From contig NZ_ARYJ01000016.1 in NCBI RefSeq assembly GCF_000685215.1, positions 1-56,161 on the forward strand: a DNA stretch of 56,161 nt, in the 5' to 3' direction. Shown piece by piece: positions 10,507 to 19,214 of the stretch. A model generated the notes under the pieces. The model worked only from the letters and a program-made list of their open reading frames with translations. It was not told the origin of the DNA and searched no databases. Source of the stretch: Hyphomonas jannaschiana VP2. GTDB taxonomy: Bacteria; Pseudomonadota; Alphaproteobacteria; Caulobacterales; Hyphomonadaceae. A program made the translations under genes and the position numbers. Position 1 is the first letter of the stretch; each line of letters begins with the position of its first letter.

Positions 10507-10875
10507 CTATTTGCCGTCCTTCAGGAAGCCCAGCTCCCGCTGCAGCTTTTTTGTAAGCCCTGCGGCCACCAGCTGGTAGGAAGCTTCGATATAGGCTTTG
10601 AGGTCATCGTCGGAGAGGGTTTCGGCACTGTAGCGCTGGATCCATTTCATCCCGCGTGAGGCGAGATAGGGCGCGGGCTGGCAGCCGGGCTGCTCCTTCA
10701 ATATGTCGTAGCTCATTTCCGACACCTTGAACGAGCAGACCATCTCGCCGTCTTCTTCCCGGCCCATGACGAAGACCTTGCCGCCAATCTTCCAGACCGT
10801 CGCCTCACCCCACTGGATGACACTGGTCGTGTGCGGAAGACTGCCGCAGAACTTGTTGTAGGTCTTTAGATTCAT
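10507..10875 (-). CDS. MmcQ/YjbR family protein
   Basis: A 122-residue protein of the MmcQ/YjbR family. Family traits include an N-terminal helix (YNKFCGSLP), the strands TTSVIQWGEATVWKIGGKVFVMG, the FKVSEMSYDILKEQPG segment and a C-terminal helix (ASYQLVAAGLTKKLQRE). The YjbR fold has been likened to DNA-binding domains, but the function is unknown. The start at 10875 is chosen because the longer frame to 10989 runs over the upstream lipoprotein gene. It sits 10 bases after that gene in the same direction. Confidence 0.8.
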   Translation of the reverse strand: MNLKTYNKFCGSLPHTTSVIQWGEATVWKIGGKVFVMGREEDGEMVCSFKVSEMSYDILKEQPGCQPAPYLASRGMKWIQRYSAETLSDDDLKAYIEASYQLVAAGLTKKLQRELGFLKDGK

Positions 10876-10885
10876 GGCTTGAAAA

Positions 10886-11284
10886 TCAGAGCCCCTTGGC
10901 CTTGTCGCACATATTGGACACAAGCGCTTCGGCGAAGGGCCGGGGCTGGTCCTTGCCGCCGAATTTGACACGGGAGAGTGACAACTCATCCCGCGCCTGA
11001 TCGTACAGGACTTCCAGCGTCGCCGCCGTATTCACGCCGACATAGAGGATCTCGCCTTCGGCCGTGACGCGCACCGTATCCGGATCGTCCGTGCCATAGG
11101 CGGTCCACAGCGTCTTCGCGTCGAAATCATTTATGAAATAGCCATTGACGATCTTGCCCAGCGACTGGCCCGGGCATTCGGGCAGATAGGCATCCTTGGC
11201 ATCGTCGATCACCGAATGGCCCCCGCATGCGGAGAGTGTGCAGGCAAGAAGGCCAATCGTGAAGCATGTTTGTATTTTCATCAT
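10886..11284 (-). CDS. Small lipoprotein of unknown function
   Basis: A 132-residue lipoprotein. The signal peptide ends in the lipobox LSAC, so the mature protein begins with a lipidated Cys near residue 20. The rest has two further Cys (PECPGQ and NMCDKA) that could pair. I do not recognise the domain. Two adjacent Met codons (ATGATG) follow a GGGGGG ribosome site, so the start is either one. It is followed within 10 bases by the YjbR-family gene. Confidence 0.7.
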   Translation of the reverse strand: MMKIQTCFTIGLLACTLSACGGHSVIDDAKDAYLPECPGQSLGKIVNGYFINDFDAKTLWTAYGTDDPDTVRVTAEGEILYVGVNTAATLEVLYDQARDELSLSRVKFGGKDQPRPFAEALVSNMCDKAKGL

Positions 11285-11434
11285 TCCCCCCGGAACTGAC
11301 TGGTCGATTGATCACGGAGTATAGGGCCGGAGTCGAGAGCTTGGCCAGACAGAAGACGGATCGCACCGCCTGGTTGTTTGCGGGGAAGGGGATTCCCGCC
11401 GGGAAGGGGAAGGCCCGGCGGGAAGACAGGCAAT

Positions 11435-12193
11435 TCAGCCCTGGTAGGAGTCGTTCAGCATCTTGAAGACCTGATCGAAATTGCCACTGGCTTCGGCGCC
11501 CCGCAGGAGTTTCGCGCGCTGGACGCAGACTTCCGCGGGCGTGTCCTCGATGCCGAAGCTTTCCATCGTTTCAGCGATGAAATCTGCCAGCGGCATGTAG
11601 CCTTCGCGGGTCTCCTGGCCTGGGGTCAGGCCGGTCTGGACGCCAGGCGGCGCAAGCTCGATCACTTCGACACTTGTATCCTGCAGCTGATAACGCAGTG
11701 ATTGCGTCCAGGCATGCATGGCCGCTTTCGAGGCGCTGTAGGCCGGCGTGTGGGCCAGCGGCACGAAGGCCAGACCCGATGTCACGTTGACGAGACGCGC
11801 GGCGGGCTGTGCGCGCAGGTGCGGTAGAAGGGCGGCCGTCAGGCGCATCGGTCCGAGAATGTTGGTTGCCACGGTCGCTTCGGCGACGGACAGGTCCACC
11901 GGGTCTGCCAGCCAGTCTTCCTTCGCCATGACACCGGCATTGTTGAAAAGGACGTTGAGTTCCGGGAAGTCCGCAATGAGCGCCTTTGCGAAGCGGGCGA
12001 TGTCGTCACCGTCCTGAACGTCGAGCGTGCGGGCGTGCATGCCTTCGCGTCCGGCAATTGTTTCATCGAGGCTGGAAGCGGTGCGCCCCGCAACGATCAC
12101 CGTATTGCCGAGAGCGTGGAATTCCCGGGCGAGCTCACGGCCAATGCCTGACCCGCCGCCTGTCATCAGAATTGTGTTGCCTGAAGTTTTCAT
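11435..12193 (-). CDS. Short-chain dehydrogenase/reductase
   Basis: A 252-residue SDR oxidoreductase. The Rossmann cofactor motif TGGGSGIG is at residues 11-18, NNAG is in the middle, and the catalytic Tyr and Lys are in YSASK with an upstream Ser in VTSGLAF. NAD(P)H-dependent carbonyl reduction or alcohol oxidation is expected; the substrate cannot be told. It resembles the DltE-like group of SDRs. The start at 12193 is chosen because the longer frame lacks homology-like content. It stands alone between intergenic gaps. Confidence 0.9.
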   Translation of the reverse strand: MKTSGNTILMTGGGSGIGRELAREFHALGNTVIVAGRTASSLDETIAGREGMHARTLDVQDGDDIARFAKALIADFPELNVLFNNAGVMAKEDWLADPVDLSVAEATVATNILGPMRLTAALLPHLRAQPAARLVNVTSGLAFVPLAHTPAYSASKAAMHAWTQSLRYQLQDTSVEVIELAPPGVQTGLTPGQETREGYMPLADFIAETMESFGIEDTPAEVCVQRAKLLRGAEASGNFDQVFKMLNDSYQG

Positions 12194-12361
12194 GGTCTCT
12201 CTCCTCGTCCGCGGGATCGTCCCGTCGCGGGTAGATAGGTCGCTTCCTTGTGTTCGGAAGGGGCGGGTAACGATTTCCGGGATCACAATAAAAGTGATTG
12301 GACACGCTGAGTCGAAGCGCCCTTCAGGATTGCGGCGCATTCGATTTGTATACTGAGAAAA

Positions 12362-12844
12362 TCAGAGGGCTTTCTCGAAGAACAGCGCCTGACCCTTGTC
12401 CGGATCGAGCTCATAGGCGCGGTAACCGGCGGCTTCGTACACGTCCCGGGCACGCGTATTGCCGGACAGGACTTCCAGCGTAAGCTTGCAGCAGCCACGG
12501 CGGCGCGCTTCGGCTTCGGCCGCGTCCAGCAGAAGCTTGCCGATGCCCTTGCCGCGATGGTCCGGATGTACGGCAATGTCATGCACGTTGAGCAGCGGCT
12601 TGCAGGCAAAGGTGGAGAAGCCTTCGAACGCGTTCAGCACGCCCGCCGGCACGCCGTCTGCGAAGGCGAGGAACGAGACGGCATAGGGGCGGGCCGCCAG
12701 CTCTGCGGCCAGGTGTTCGCGCGTGTGGGCGCTCAGCGGTTTGCCGCCGCCCATCGGGTCGCGCGCATAGACGTCCAGCAGGCCGGTCAGTGCAGCGGCG
12801 TCTGCAGCATCGGTATAGTCGGCCTGGCGGACGTGAGTGTTCAT
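12362..12844 (-). CDS. GNAT family N-acetyltransferase
   Basis: A 160-residue acetyltransferase. The acetyl-CoA pyrophosphate loop is the segment HPDHRGKGIGKLLL near residues 97-110, preceded by the strand LLNVHDIAV and followed by the conserved LTLEVLSGNTRARDVYEAAGY. A small-molecule or protein amine is the likely acceptor, but which one is unknown. It lies 5 bases downstream of the ArsC-like gene in the same direction and is probably co-transcribed with it. Confidence 0.9.
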   Translation of the reverse strand: MNTHVRQADYTDAADAAALTGLLDVYARDPMGGGKPLSAHTREHLAAELAARPYAVSFLAFADGVPAGVLNAFEGFSTFACKPLLNVHDIAVHPDHRGKGIGKLLLDAAEAEARRRGCCKLTLEVLSGNTRARDVYEAAGYRAYELDPDKGQALFFEKAL

Positions 12845-12849
12845 AACGG

Positions 12850-13203
12850 TCAGCCGAGCAGGACGCCCTGCACGTCCTTACCCCAGCCGACATGGACATC
12901 GCCGCCAGCTTCGATGACCGGGCGTTTGATCAGGGTCGGATGCTTCGCCAGCAAGGCTTTTTCGCCATTGGTGCCGGCCTTTGCCTTTTCGGCATTGGTC
13001 AGATTGCGCCAGGTGGCGGAGCTCTTGTTCACCAGCTTGTCGGGCGCCGCCTTCAGCCAGACAGGCAGCTTCGCCGCAAGGTCGGCTTCGTCGCGGATGT
13101 CGACAAATTTCACCGGTGTACCGGAGGCTTCCAGCTCGCGTTTCGCTTTACGGCACGTGTCGCAATTCTTCAGTCCATAAAGGGTCAGCGCCGGTCCGGG
13201 CAT
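12850..13203 (-). CDS. ArsC/Spx-family (YffB-like) protein
   Basis: A 117-residue thioredoxin-fold protein of the ArsC/Spx/YffB family. The N-terminal strand LTLYGLKNCDTCRKA holds the CxxC pair at residues 14 and 17. The RP motif (LIKRPVIE) that closes the anion pocket is present. YffB-type members differ from true arsenate reductases and often lack that activity, and no ars genes are nearby. The start at 13203 gives the typical length. It is followed by the GNAT gene 5 bases on. Confidence 0.85.
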   Translation of the reverse strand: MPGPALTLYGLKNCDTCRKAKRELEASGTPVKFVDIRDEADLAAKLPVWLKAAPDKLVNKSSATWRNLTNAEKAKAGTNGEKALLAKHPTLIKRPVIEAGGDVHVGWGKDVQGVLLG

Positions 13204-13305
13204 GGTCTGTCTCCGGTTAGAAAGAGGCGCGTTCCTATCCCCAAAGGCGAGTGGGCACAACCGGACAAAGACGCTGCGGCGCAGCACCGGGCGGGTTTTC
13301 TCAGA

Positions 13306-14064
13306 TCAGGGTGCGGCGCGGGCAGGCCTGCGCACAATTGCGACGATCGGGCCCATATCCGTGCCGCCATCGTCCCGGTCGAGGACGGGCGCATAGAGGC
13401 GCGAAACGGTCCCGTCGAGATAGAGCGCATCTGTGGCGCCGAGCTGATCGCGGAAGAGGCGGGCGAATGTATCGAAGTTCACCGGTACATCGCTGATCGC
13501 GAACCAGAGCGTTTCCCCGTCTGCGGAGAGGCCGACGCCGTTGCGCCGTTTGCGGCTTGTGCCGTCCGGATTGAAGGCCGGGTGCAGTGCGCCATCGATG
13601 ACCAGCATCGGGCCGGACTGGGTGGCGTAGCGTGCTTCGGGCGCCAGTGCCTCATAGGCCAGCGTCTCGGTGACATGGGCGGCGCCGTCCGCATCAATCC
13701 AGAACACACCGTTCGGCAACAAGCCGAAATTGCCGGGCCCGGCGCGCGTCACCAGGCCCGCCTGCTGCCCGCCATCTTCGATATAGAGCCCGACCGGCCG
13801 GCGGTCGTCATGATACATGCCGGCATTCATGGCGAAGACCAGCTCGCCGCCATCGGCTGCAATCGTTTCGGCCAGCCGGCTGAAATCCGCAAAGGGGGCG
13901 CCGTCGGGATGCGTGCGGAACAAGGCGAGCCCCGGATCGTCCGCCGCGAACCGGCAAACCGTGAAGGGCTGCTCGTCAAACCGGATAGCTTCGCACGCCT
14001 GCGCCGTTTCCTCCCGGCAGCCGGGAAGCAGGCAGAGAATTAGCAGGGGAAGCATGGCGCGCAT
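13306..14064 (-). CDS. Phosphodiester glycosidase (NAGPA-domain) lipoprotein
   Basis: A 252-residue lipoprotein. The signal peptide ends in the lipobox LPGC near residue 16. The rest matches the NAGPA/DUF2233 phosphodiester-glycosidase domain: FAMNAGMYHDDRRPVGLYIE, FGLLPNGVFWID, ATQSGPMLVIDG, and a C-terminal DALYLDGTVSRLY. Family members remove sugar phosphodiester links, but the bacterial substrates are mostly unknown. Attachment to the inner or outer membrane facing the periplasm is expected. It is divergent from the PadR gene, with about 135 bases between. Confidence 0.85.
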   Translation of the reverse strand: MRAMLPLLILCLLPGCREETAQACEAIRFDEQPFTVCRFAADDPGLALFRTHPDGAPFADFSRLAETIAADGGELVFAMNAGMYHDDRRPVGLYIEDGGQQAGLVTRAGPGNFGLLPNGVFWIDADGAAHVTETLAYEALAPEARYATQSGPMLVIDGALHPAFNPDGTSRKRRNGVGLSADGETLWFAISDVPVNFDTFARLFRDQLGATDALYLDGTVSRLYAPVLDRDDGGTDMGPIVAIVRRPARAAP

Positions 14065-14126
14065 GGATGTAGCCTAGCTGGCCGCCTGCCTGCCTTCCAG
14101 AGCGGTTGTCAGCCTTCCAGATATGT

Positions 14127-14190
14127 TTCGATATATCTATAACTTGCATATTCGATATATCTAAACTATATGAAGTTCAGATATATCGAA
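14127..14190 (+). promoter_or_regulatory. PadR operator array (three TTCGATATATCT sites)
   Basis: Three exact copies of a 12-bp site precede the PadR-family gene: TTCGATATATCT at 14127-14138 and 14151-14162, and its reverse complement AGATATATCGAA at 14179-14190. The first two are direct repeats 24 bp apart, just over two helical turns. The second and third form an inverted pair. A shorter copy (GATATCGAA) runs into the start of the gene. This is a strong candidate for autoregulation. Confidence 0.75.
14144..14172 (+). promoter_or_regulatory. Candidate promoter for the PadR-family gene
   Basis: A possible sigma-70-type promoter: TTGCAT at 14144-14149, a 17-bp spacer and TATATG at 14167-14172. 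The second operator copy lies in the spacer, so bound repressor would block RNA polymerase. This is a pattern match only. Confidence 0.4.
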
Positions 14191-14200
14191 AGGAAAGAAA

Positions 14201-14857
14201 ATGAGATATCGAAACAGACATTCAGATCGCGGTGCCGCCAGGCACTTCTTTGCCGGACAAGGCGAGGATTGCACCGGCGGCTGCATGGAGCGGAAAGGCA
14301 GAGGTATGCACCAGGGACGAGGTGGACATGGACGTGGTCAGGGCAGGGGCCCGGGACGCGGAGAAGGAAGGGGACGCGGACGGGGCCATGGCCGCCGCCG
14401 CCCGCTGGATCATGGCGATCTACGCCTCCTGATCCTGAAATTGATCTCGGAAGAGCCGCGCCACGGCTATGACATCATCCGCGAGATCGAGGCCCGCACG
14501 GGCGGTGCCTATGTGCCGAGCCCCGGCGTGATCTATCCGGCACTTGAAGCGCTGCTGGATCTCGGCTGGGTCGAGGCCGAGGCGGATGGCGCGCGCCGTT
14601 CCTTCAAGCTGAGCAAGGAAGGCGAAGCGGAACTGGAGGCCGAGGCGGAAACGCTCGCGCGGATCGAACAGCGGCTGGCCGACCTGCTGGACAGTGACCG
14701 GCCGGAAGACCCGCAGGATGTGCGCGGGGCGATGTGGCGCCTGCGCCATGCCGTTCAGGAAGCCGTCCGTGCCCAGCCGGACGACCTGGACCGCCGCAAG
14801 GCCGTCGCCGACATCCTGACCGAGGCGCAGGAAAAAATCGCCGGCCTGAAGGACTGA
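14201..14857 (+). CDS. PadR-family transcriptional regulator
   Basis: A 218-residue regulator. The PadR winged helix covers residues about 70-150: DLRLLILKLISEEPRHGYDIIREIE, then VPSPGVIYPALEALLDLGWVEAE. The C-terminal part is helical and would mediate dimerisation. Residues about 33-67 form an unusual Gly/Arg/His-rich stretch. The start at 14201 follows an AGGAAAG ribosome site. The operator array upstream suggests that it represses itself. The halogenase homologue starts 83 bases after its stop and is a possible target, but no operator copy is seen between the two. Confidence 0.88.
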   Translation: MRYRNRHSDRGAARHFFAGQGEDCTGGCMERKGRGMHQGRGGHGRGQGRGPGRGEGRGRGRGHGRRRPLDHGDLRLLILKLISEEPRHGYDIIREIEARTGGAYVPSPGVIYPALEALLDLGWVEAEADGARRSFKLSKEGEAELEAEAETLARIEQRLADLLDSDRPEDPQDVRGAMWRLRHAVQEAVRAQPDDLDRRKAVADILTEAQEKIAGLKD

Positions 14858-14940
14858 TACCCACCGGCTGAGCCTTGCAATTGACCCGCCCGCTGATCCT
14901 GTGAAAACTGAAAATGGGAATTCCGGAACAGAGGGCGGGC

Positions 14941-16437
14941 ATGGTTCAGTCAATCCTGGTCGTGGGCGGCGGCAGTGCCGGCTGGATCACGGCCAATCTT
15001 CTCAACGCGCATATTCGCCGCGCCGGCCGGCCGACGACGGTCACGCTGGTCGAATCTCCCGACATTCCCACCATCGGCGTGGGGGAGGCGACGGTTCCGA
15101 CCATCCGGCGGACGCTCAGCGATATTGGCCTGCCGGAACAGGACCTGCTGACTTCGGCGGAGGCAACGTTCAAGACGCTGATCCGGTTTCGGGACTGGAA
15201 CCCGGGAGAGAGCTACGACCATCCATTCGACCGGCGCCAGCGCCCGCATACGGATGCGGCGGTCAGGGGCTGGACGGCACAGAATGGCCAGGCCTTCGAC
15301 CGGGCCTTTTCAACGCTCACCCAGCTGGCAGACTTCAACATCGCCCCGAAATCCCCGCACGCGCCGCCATATCGCGGCAATTTTCCGTATGCCTACCACC
15401 TCGATGCGATCAAGCTGGCGAAACGTTTGTCGAAATTCGGACAGGCGCGCGGCATCCGCCACAAGCTTGCCAATATCACGGAGGTGAAAGTGTCCCCTGA
15501 AGGGCAGATCTCCTCGGTGGAGACAGATCAGGGCGAGACGCTGACGGCAGATCTCTATGTCGATTGCACCGGCTTCCGCTCCGCCCTGCTGGGCAAGGCG
15601 CTGGACGTGCCGATGAAATCCTACGCCAAATATCTCCTGTGCGACCGCGCCGTAACGATGCGTGTGCCTTATGAGGTCTACAAGCCGGAGCGGATCCTGA
15701 CCTACACGCTCGCCACCGCGCGCGAGGCGGGCTGGCAATGGGACATCAACCTGCAGTCCCGCCGCGGCATCGGCTATGTCTATTCCAGCCAGTTTCTCAG
15801 CGACGATGCGGCCGAAGCAGCGCTGCGCAGATATGAGGGTCCGCATAGCGACACGCTGGAAGCGCGGCATATCAAGTTCACCAGCGGCAAACGCGAGATG
15901 AGCTGGAAGGGCAATTGCGTGGCCGTGGGGCTCAGCGATGGTTTCCTCGAGCCGCTGGAATCGTCCGGCCTCTACTTCATCGAATTTGCTGCCCTCGCTG
16001 TCGCCAGTATGCTGGAGGATTATGCTGCCGCGCCGGAGGCGACGGTGCGTTACTACAACCGGATCAGCAATGAACTCTTCCAGGAGATCCTGGGCTTCAT
16101 CAATTTGCACTATGTGACATCCAAGCGCCGGGACACGCCGTTCTGGCAGGCGGCAACAGCCGACGAGGCGGTCCTCGATGATCTGCGCGACCGGCTGGAA
16201 CTGTGGAAGCGGCGTTCCCCGACGCAGTTCGACTTTCCGGGTGCGGACAGGCTGTTCGCGCAGGACAGCTACGAGTTCATCCTGCATGGCATGAAATACG
16301 TCGAAGGGCCTGCGGGCACTGCGCCGATGCCGCCGGATCTCAGCGGCATGGTTGCAAAAAGCCGGAGCGAATTGCCCGAACACGAGGCATTTCTGGCGCT
16401 GGTGCAGAAAGCAGCGGCTGCGCGCCCTGCGGGGTGA
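14941..16437 (+). CDS. Tryptophan-halogenase-family flavoprotein
   Basis: A 498-residue member of the flavin-dependent tryptophan halogenase family. The FAD motif GGGSAGW is near residues 9-15. The catalytic Lys is Lys78 in ATFKTLIRF, and the conserved Glu is Glu340 in EPLESSGLYF. The usual WxWxIP motif reads WQWDIN at residues 265-270, with Asn in place of Pro. Many alphaproteobacterial members sit in sugar-uptake loci and have no proven halogenase activity; none of those genes are nearby. The start at 14941 follows AGAGGG; an alternative is 14914. Its stop abuts the convergent rlmN stop. Confidence 0.85.
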   Translation: MVQSILVVGGGSAGWITANLLNAHIRRAGRPTTVTLVESPDIPTIGVGEATVPTIRRTLSDIGLPEQDLLTSAEATFKTLIRFRDWNPGESYDHPFDRRQRPHTDAAVRGWTAQNGQAFDRAFSTLTQLADFNIAPKSPHAPPYRGNFPYAYHLDAIKLAKRLSKFGQARGIRHKLANITEVKVSPEGQISSVETDQGETLTADLYVDCTGFRSALLGKALDVPMKSYAKYLLCDRAVTMRVPYEVYKPERILTYTLATAREAGWQWDINLQSRRGIGYVYSSQFLSDDAAEAALRRYEGPHSDTLEARHIKFTSGKREMSWKGNCVAVGLSDGFLEPLESSGLYFIEFAALAVASMLEDYAAAPEATVRYYNRISNELFQEILGFINLHYVTSKRRDTPFWQAATADEAVLDDLRDRLELWKRRSPTQFDFPGADRLFAQDSYEFILHGMKYVEGPAGTAPMPPDLSGMVAKSRSELPEHEAFLALVQKAAAARPAG

Positions 16438-17610
16438 TCAGCCCGCCTTGCCGCCTGCTTCTGCGGCAAGCGCTTCGCGGCGTTTCTCGGCGGCGGATTT
16501 CTTCACGCTTTCCGAACGTAGCTGGCCGCAGGCGGCGAAGATGTCCCGGCCGCGCGGTGTGCGGATGGGGCTCGCATAGCCCGCCCGGTTCACAACTTCG
16601 GCGAAGGCCTCGATCGTCTCCCAGTCGGAACACTCATAGGGCGCGCCGGGCCAGGGGTTGAACGGGATGAGGTTGATCTTCGCCGGCACACCCTTCAGCA
16701 GGCGGACAAGGTCGCGCGCTTCGGCCAGCGAGTCGTTCACGCCTTTCAGCATGACATACTCAAACGTCACGCGTTTCGAATTGCTGAGGTCCGGATAGGC
16801 GCGGATCGCATCGAACAGGGTCTGCAGATCGTATTTGCGGTTGATTGGCACAATCTCGTTGCGCAGATCATCATGCGTCGCGTGCAGGGAAATGGCGAGC
16901 GCGGCGCTGGTGCGGTGGCCCAGTTCCGGGATCTTCGGCGCCACGCCTGCGGTCGAGACCGTGATGCGGCGGCGGCCGATGGCGATGCCGTCGCCGTCAG
17001 AGATCGTGTCGATGGCTTCGGCGACATTGTCGAGATTATAGAGCGGTTCGCCCATGCCCATGAAGACGATGTTCGTCAGGCGTCGGTTTTCGGTCGAAGT
17101 CGGCCATTCGCCCAACTCGTCCCGCGCGATGAGAACCTGCGCGACAATCTCCTGGGCCGTCAGGTTGCGGACCAGTTTCTGCGTGCCGGTATGGCAGAAG
17201 GTGCAGTTCAGGGTGCAGCCGACCTGGCTCGAAACGCAGAGCGCACCGGCCTTGCCAACGTCCGGGATGAAAACGCTTTCGCCTTCGATGCCCGGGCCGA
17301 ACCGGGTCAGCCATTTCTGGGTCCCGTCGCGGCTCACCTGGTGGTCGGCGATTTCCGGGCGGGTCAGGATGTAGCGTTCCGCCAGCTGGGCGCGCAGCTC
17401 TTTCGCGACATCGGTCATGTCGGCGAAGTCCTGCGTCCCGAAATGATGGATCCAGCGGCGCAGCTGCTTTGCGCGCATGCCGGATTTCTTCGGGTCGACG
17501 CCCATCGCCTCCATCTCTGCTTTCAGCGCAGGCAGGCTCAGCCCTGCCAGGGATGGCAGAGCAGTAGGGGCCGCGTCTGGGCGGCGGGAGAGGTCCAGTT
17601 CGATCTTCAT
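16438..17610 (-). CDS. rlmN: 23S rRNA (adenine-2503-C2)-methyltransferase RlmN
   Basis: A 390-residue radical-SAM methyltransferase that modifies A2503 of 23S rRNA and A37 of some tRNAs. The [4Fe-4S] ligands are Cys132, Cys136 and Cys139 in CTLNCTFC. The methyl-carrying cysteine of the active site is in AACGQL near the C-terminus, and Cys125 precedes the cluster motif. The length is normal, with an N-terminal RNA-binding extension. It ends directly against the halogenase stop, convergent, with no intergenic terminator seen. Confidence 0.96.
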   Translation of the reverse strand: MKIELDLSRRPDAAPTALPSLAGLSLPALKAEMEAMGVDPKKSGMRAKQLRRWIHHFGTQDFADMTDVAKELRAQLAERYILTRPEIADHQVSRDGTQKWLTRFGPGIEGESVFIPDVGKAGALCVSSQVGCTLNCTFCHTGTQKLVRNLTAQEIVAQVLIARDELGEWPTSTENRRLTNIVFMGMGEPLYNLDNVAEAIDTISDGDGIAIGRRRITVSTAGVAPKIPELGHRTSAALAISLHATHDDLRNEIVPINRKYDLQTLFDAIRAYPDLSNSKRVTFEYVMLKGVNDSLAEARDLVRLLKGVPAKINLIPFNPWPGAPYECSDWETIEAFAEVVNRAGYASPIRTPRGRDIFAACGQLRSESVKKSAAEKRREALAAEAGGKAG

Positions 17611-17782
17611 GTCGCGGCGCCTATATCACGGTTGGGTGACAGGCGGAAACCACCAGAACACTTATGGTTCACAAGGGGTTCATGTGCCCGCCCTCAAAAA
17701 GCCATGAGTGGAACATATGTCTCCGCGGCGCGTTGTTACGCGTCCCGATAAGTGGGCTGATCCAGATATGGAGCTGATAATC

Positions 17783-18421
17783 ATGAAACGTCTCGCCATT
17801 GCCGTCTGTGCTGTCTCAATGCTTGCCGCCTGCGCGGAAGGCCCCAGCCGTAACGTCTGGACCGGTGCTGCCGCCGGTGCAATTCTCGGAGCCGGAGCCG
17901 GTACGCTCGCAGGCGGGGACGACGGCCGCAATGCTGCAATCGGTGCAGCAGTGGGCGCCATCGCCGGTGCTGCCGTCGGCGACTATATGGACAAGCAGGA
18001 ACGCGCCCTGCGCGAACAGACTGCCGGCACCGGTATCGGTGTTGAGCGCCAGGGCGACCAGATCGCGCTGACCATGCCGTCCAACATCACGTTCGATGTC
18101 GATAGCTCGACCATCAAACCGGGCTTCTATGCCACGCTGAACGATGTCGCCACGACGCTGGTCGACTATCCGTCGACCGCTGTGGACGTCATCGGCCACG
18201 CTTCTTCCGATGGCCCGGATGACTATAACATGCAGCTGTCGCAGCGCCGTGCCGCCTCTGTCCAGAACTATCTGGTCAATCAGGGTGTCGCCTCGGTCCG
18301 TCTGCGCGCCATCGGTATGGGTGAGACCCAGCCGATCGCCGACAATTCGACGGCTGCCGGCCGCGCCGCCAACCGCCGCGTGGAAATCATCCTGACGCCG
18401 GTGACGCAGGACGGCTACTAA
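17783..18421 (+). CDS. OmpA-family peptidoglycan-binding lipoprotein
   Basis: A 212-residue outer-membrane lipoprotein. The lipobox is LAAC near residue 17. A glycine-zipper region (GAAAGAILGAGAGTLAGG) follows. The C-terminal OmpA domain has NITFDVDSSTIKPGF, the LSQRRAASVQNYL segment and NRRVEI, which bind diaminopimelate in peptidoglycan. It should link the outer membrane to the cell wall. The start at 17783 is chosen for the signal peptide. A strong terminator follows within 40 bases. Confidence 0.92.
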   Translation: MKRLAIAVCAVSMLAACAEGPSRNVWTGAAAGAILGAGAGTLAGGDDGRNAAIGAAVGAIAGAAVGDYMDKQERALREQTAGTGIGVERQGDQIALTMPSNITFDVDSSTIKPGFYATLNDVATTLVDYPSTAVDVIGHASSDGPDDYNMQLSQRRAASVQNYLVNQGVASVRLRAIGMGETQPIADNSTAAGRAANRRVEIILTPVTQDGY

Positions 18422-18458
18422 GCGGGCCTGACCCTTTCAGGGTCTACCAAACAGAAAA

Positions 18459-18489
18459 GGCCAGCCGGACAGGTCCGGCTGGCCTTTTT
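18459..18489 (+). terminator. Rho-independent terminator
   Basis: A perfect 12-bp stem, GGCCAGCCGGAC at 18459-18470 with its exact inverse at 18473-18484, a 2-base loop, and TTTTT after it. An A-run precedes it, so it could also work in the opposite direction. It ends the OmpA-family gene. Confidence 0.92.
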
Positions 18490-18583
18490 CTTTGGGCGCT
18501 CTCTCTGGCGCCGGGCCAGGCGGTATTTGCACGACTTCTGTGTCCGGAAAGTCTATGGTCCGGGCAGGAAAGGGGGCGCCGCG

Positions 18584-19210
18584 ATGAAGGAAAAGGCTCC
18601 GATGCAGCGTGCACGAGGAAGCTTCGGCAAGCCCGGCCCCTATCGGGGCGTCTTTTCCGAAGGCGTCAGGGGCCTTTCCTGGCTGTTCCTGAAGGCGGCC
18701 GGCTGGCATGTCGCGACAGACTGGCCGGGTGTCACGAAATCCGTGGTCGTCGCCGCGCCGCATACGTCGAATTTCGACGGCTTGTTGATGCTGGCCATTG
18801 CCGGCTGGTACCGGCAGAAGCTCAGCTGGATGGGCAAGGCCTCACTGGTGTCCGGGCCATTTGGCGCCCTGGTGCGCCGGGCCGGCTGTGTGCCGGTCGA
18901 CCGGTCCAGGTCGGCGGATGTGGTGTCCCTGATGCGGGAGGCTTTCGACAAGGCCGACACGCTTCATCTCGCCATTTCACCGGAAGGCACGCGCGATGCG
19001 AACCCGAACTGGAAAACCGGTTACTGGCACATCGCGAAATCGGCCAATGTGCCCTTGCTGATCGCCGTGCTGGATTTCGGCACGAAGGAGATGCGGTTTG
19101 AAGGGCCGATGATGCCGGGCGAAAGCATCGGCGCAGACATGGCCGAGATCGTCTCGCACTATCGCGATGCCGAAGGCAAGCATCCGGAGAAATTCGTCCT
19201 GCCGGACTGA
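18584..19210 (+). CDS. Lysophospholipid acyltransferase family protein
   Basis: A 208-residue acyltransferase of the PlsC-like family. The catalytic HX4D motif is in APHTSNFDG, followed by KASLVSGPFG and a region with PVDRSRS and SPEGTRDANPNWKTGYWHIA. It would add an acyl chain to a lysophospholipid or related lipid, at the inner membrane. It is shorter than classical PlsC and closer to the small alphaproteobacterial members. The start at 18584 follows a GGAAAGGGGG ribosome site. It is convergent with the IalB-type gene. Confidence 0.85.
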   Translation: MKEKAPMQRARGSFGKPGPYRGVFSEGVRGLSWLFLKAAGWHVATDWPGVTKSVVVAAPHTSNFDGLLMLAIAGWYRQKLSWMGKASLVSGPFGALVRRAGCVPVDRSRSADVVSLMREAFDKADTLHLAISPEGTRDANPNWKTGYWHIAKSANVPLLIAVLDFGTKEMRFEGPMMPGESIGADMAEIVSHYRDAEGKHPEKFVLPD

Positions 19211-19214
19211 GGCG

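Noticed and set aside
12850..13203. A true arsenate reductase
   Set aside because: The sequence is closer to the YffB-type branch and no ars genes are nearby.
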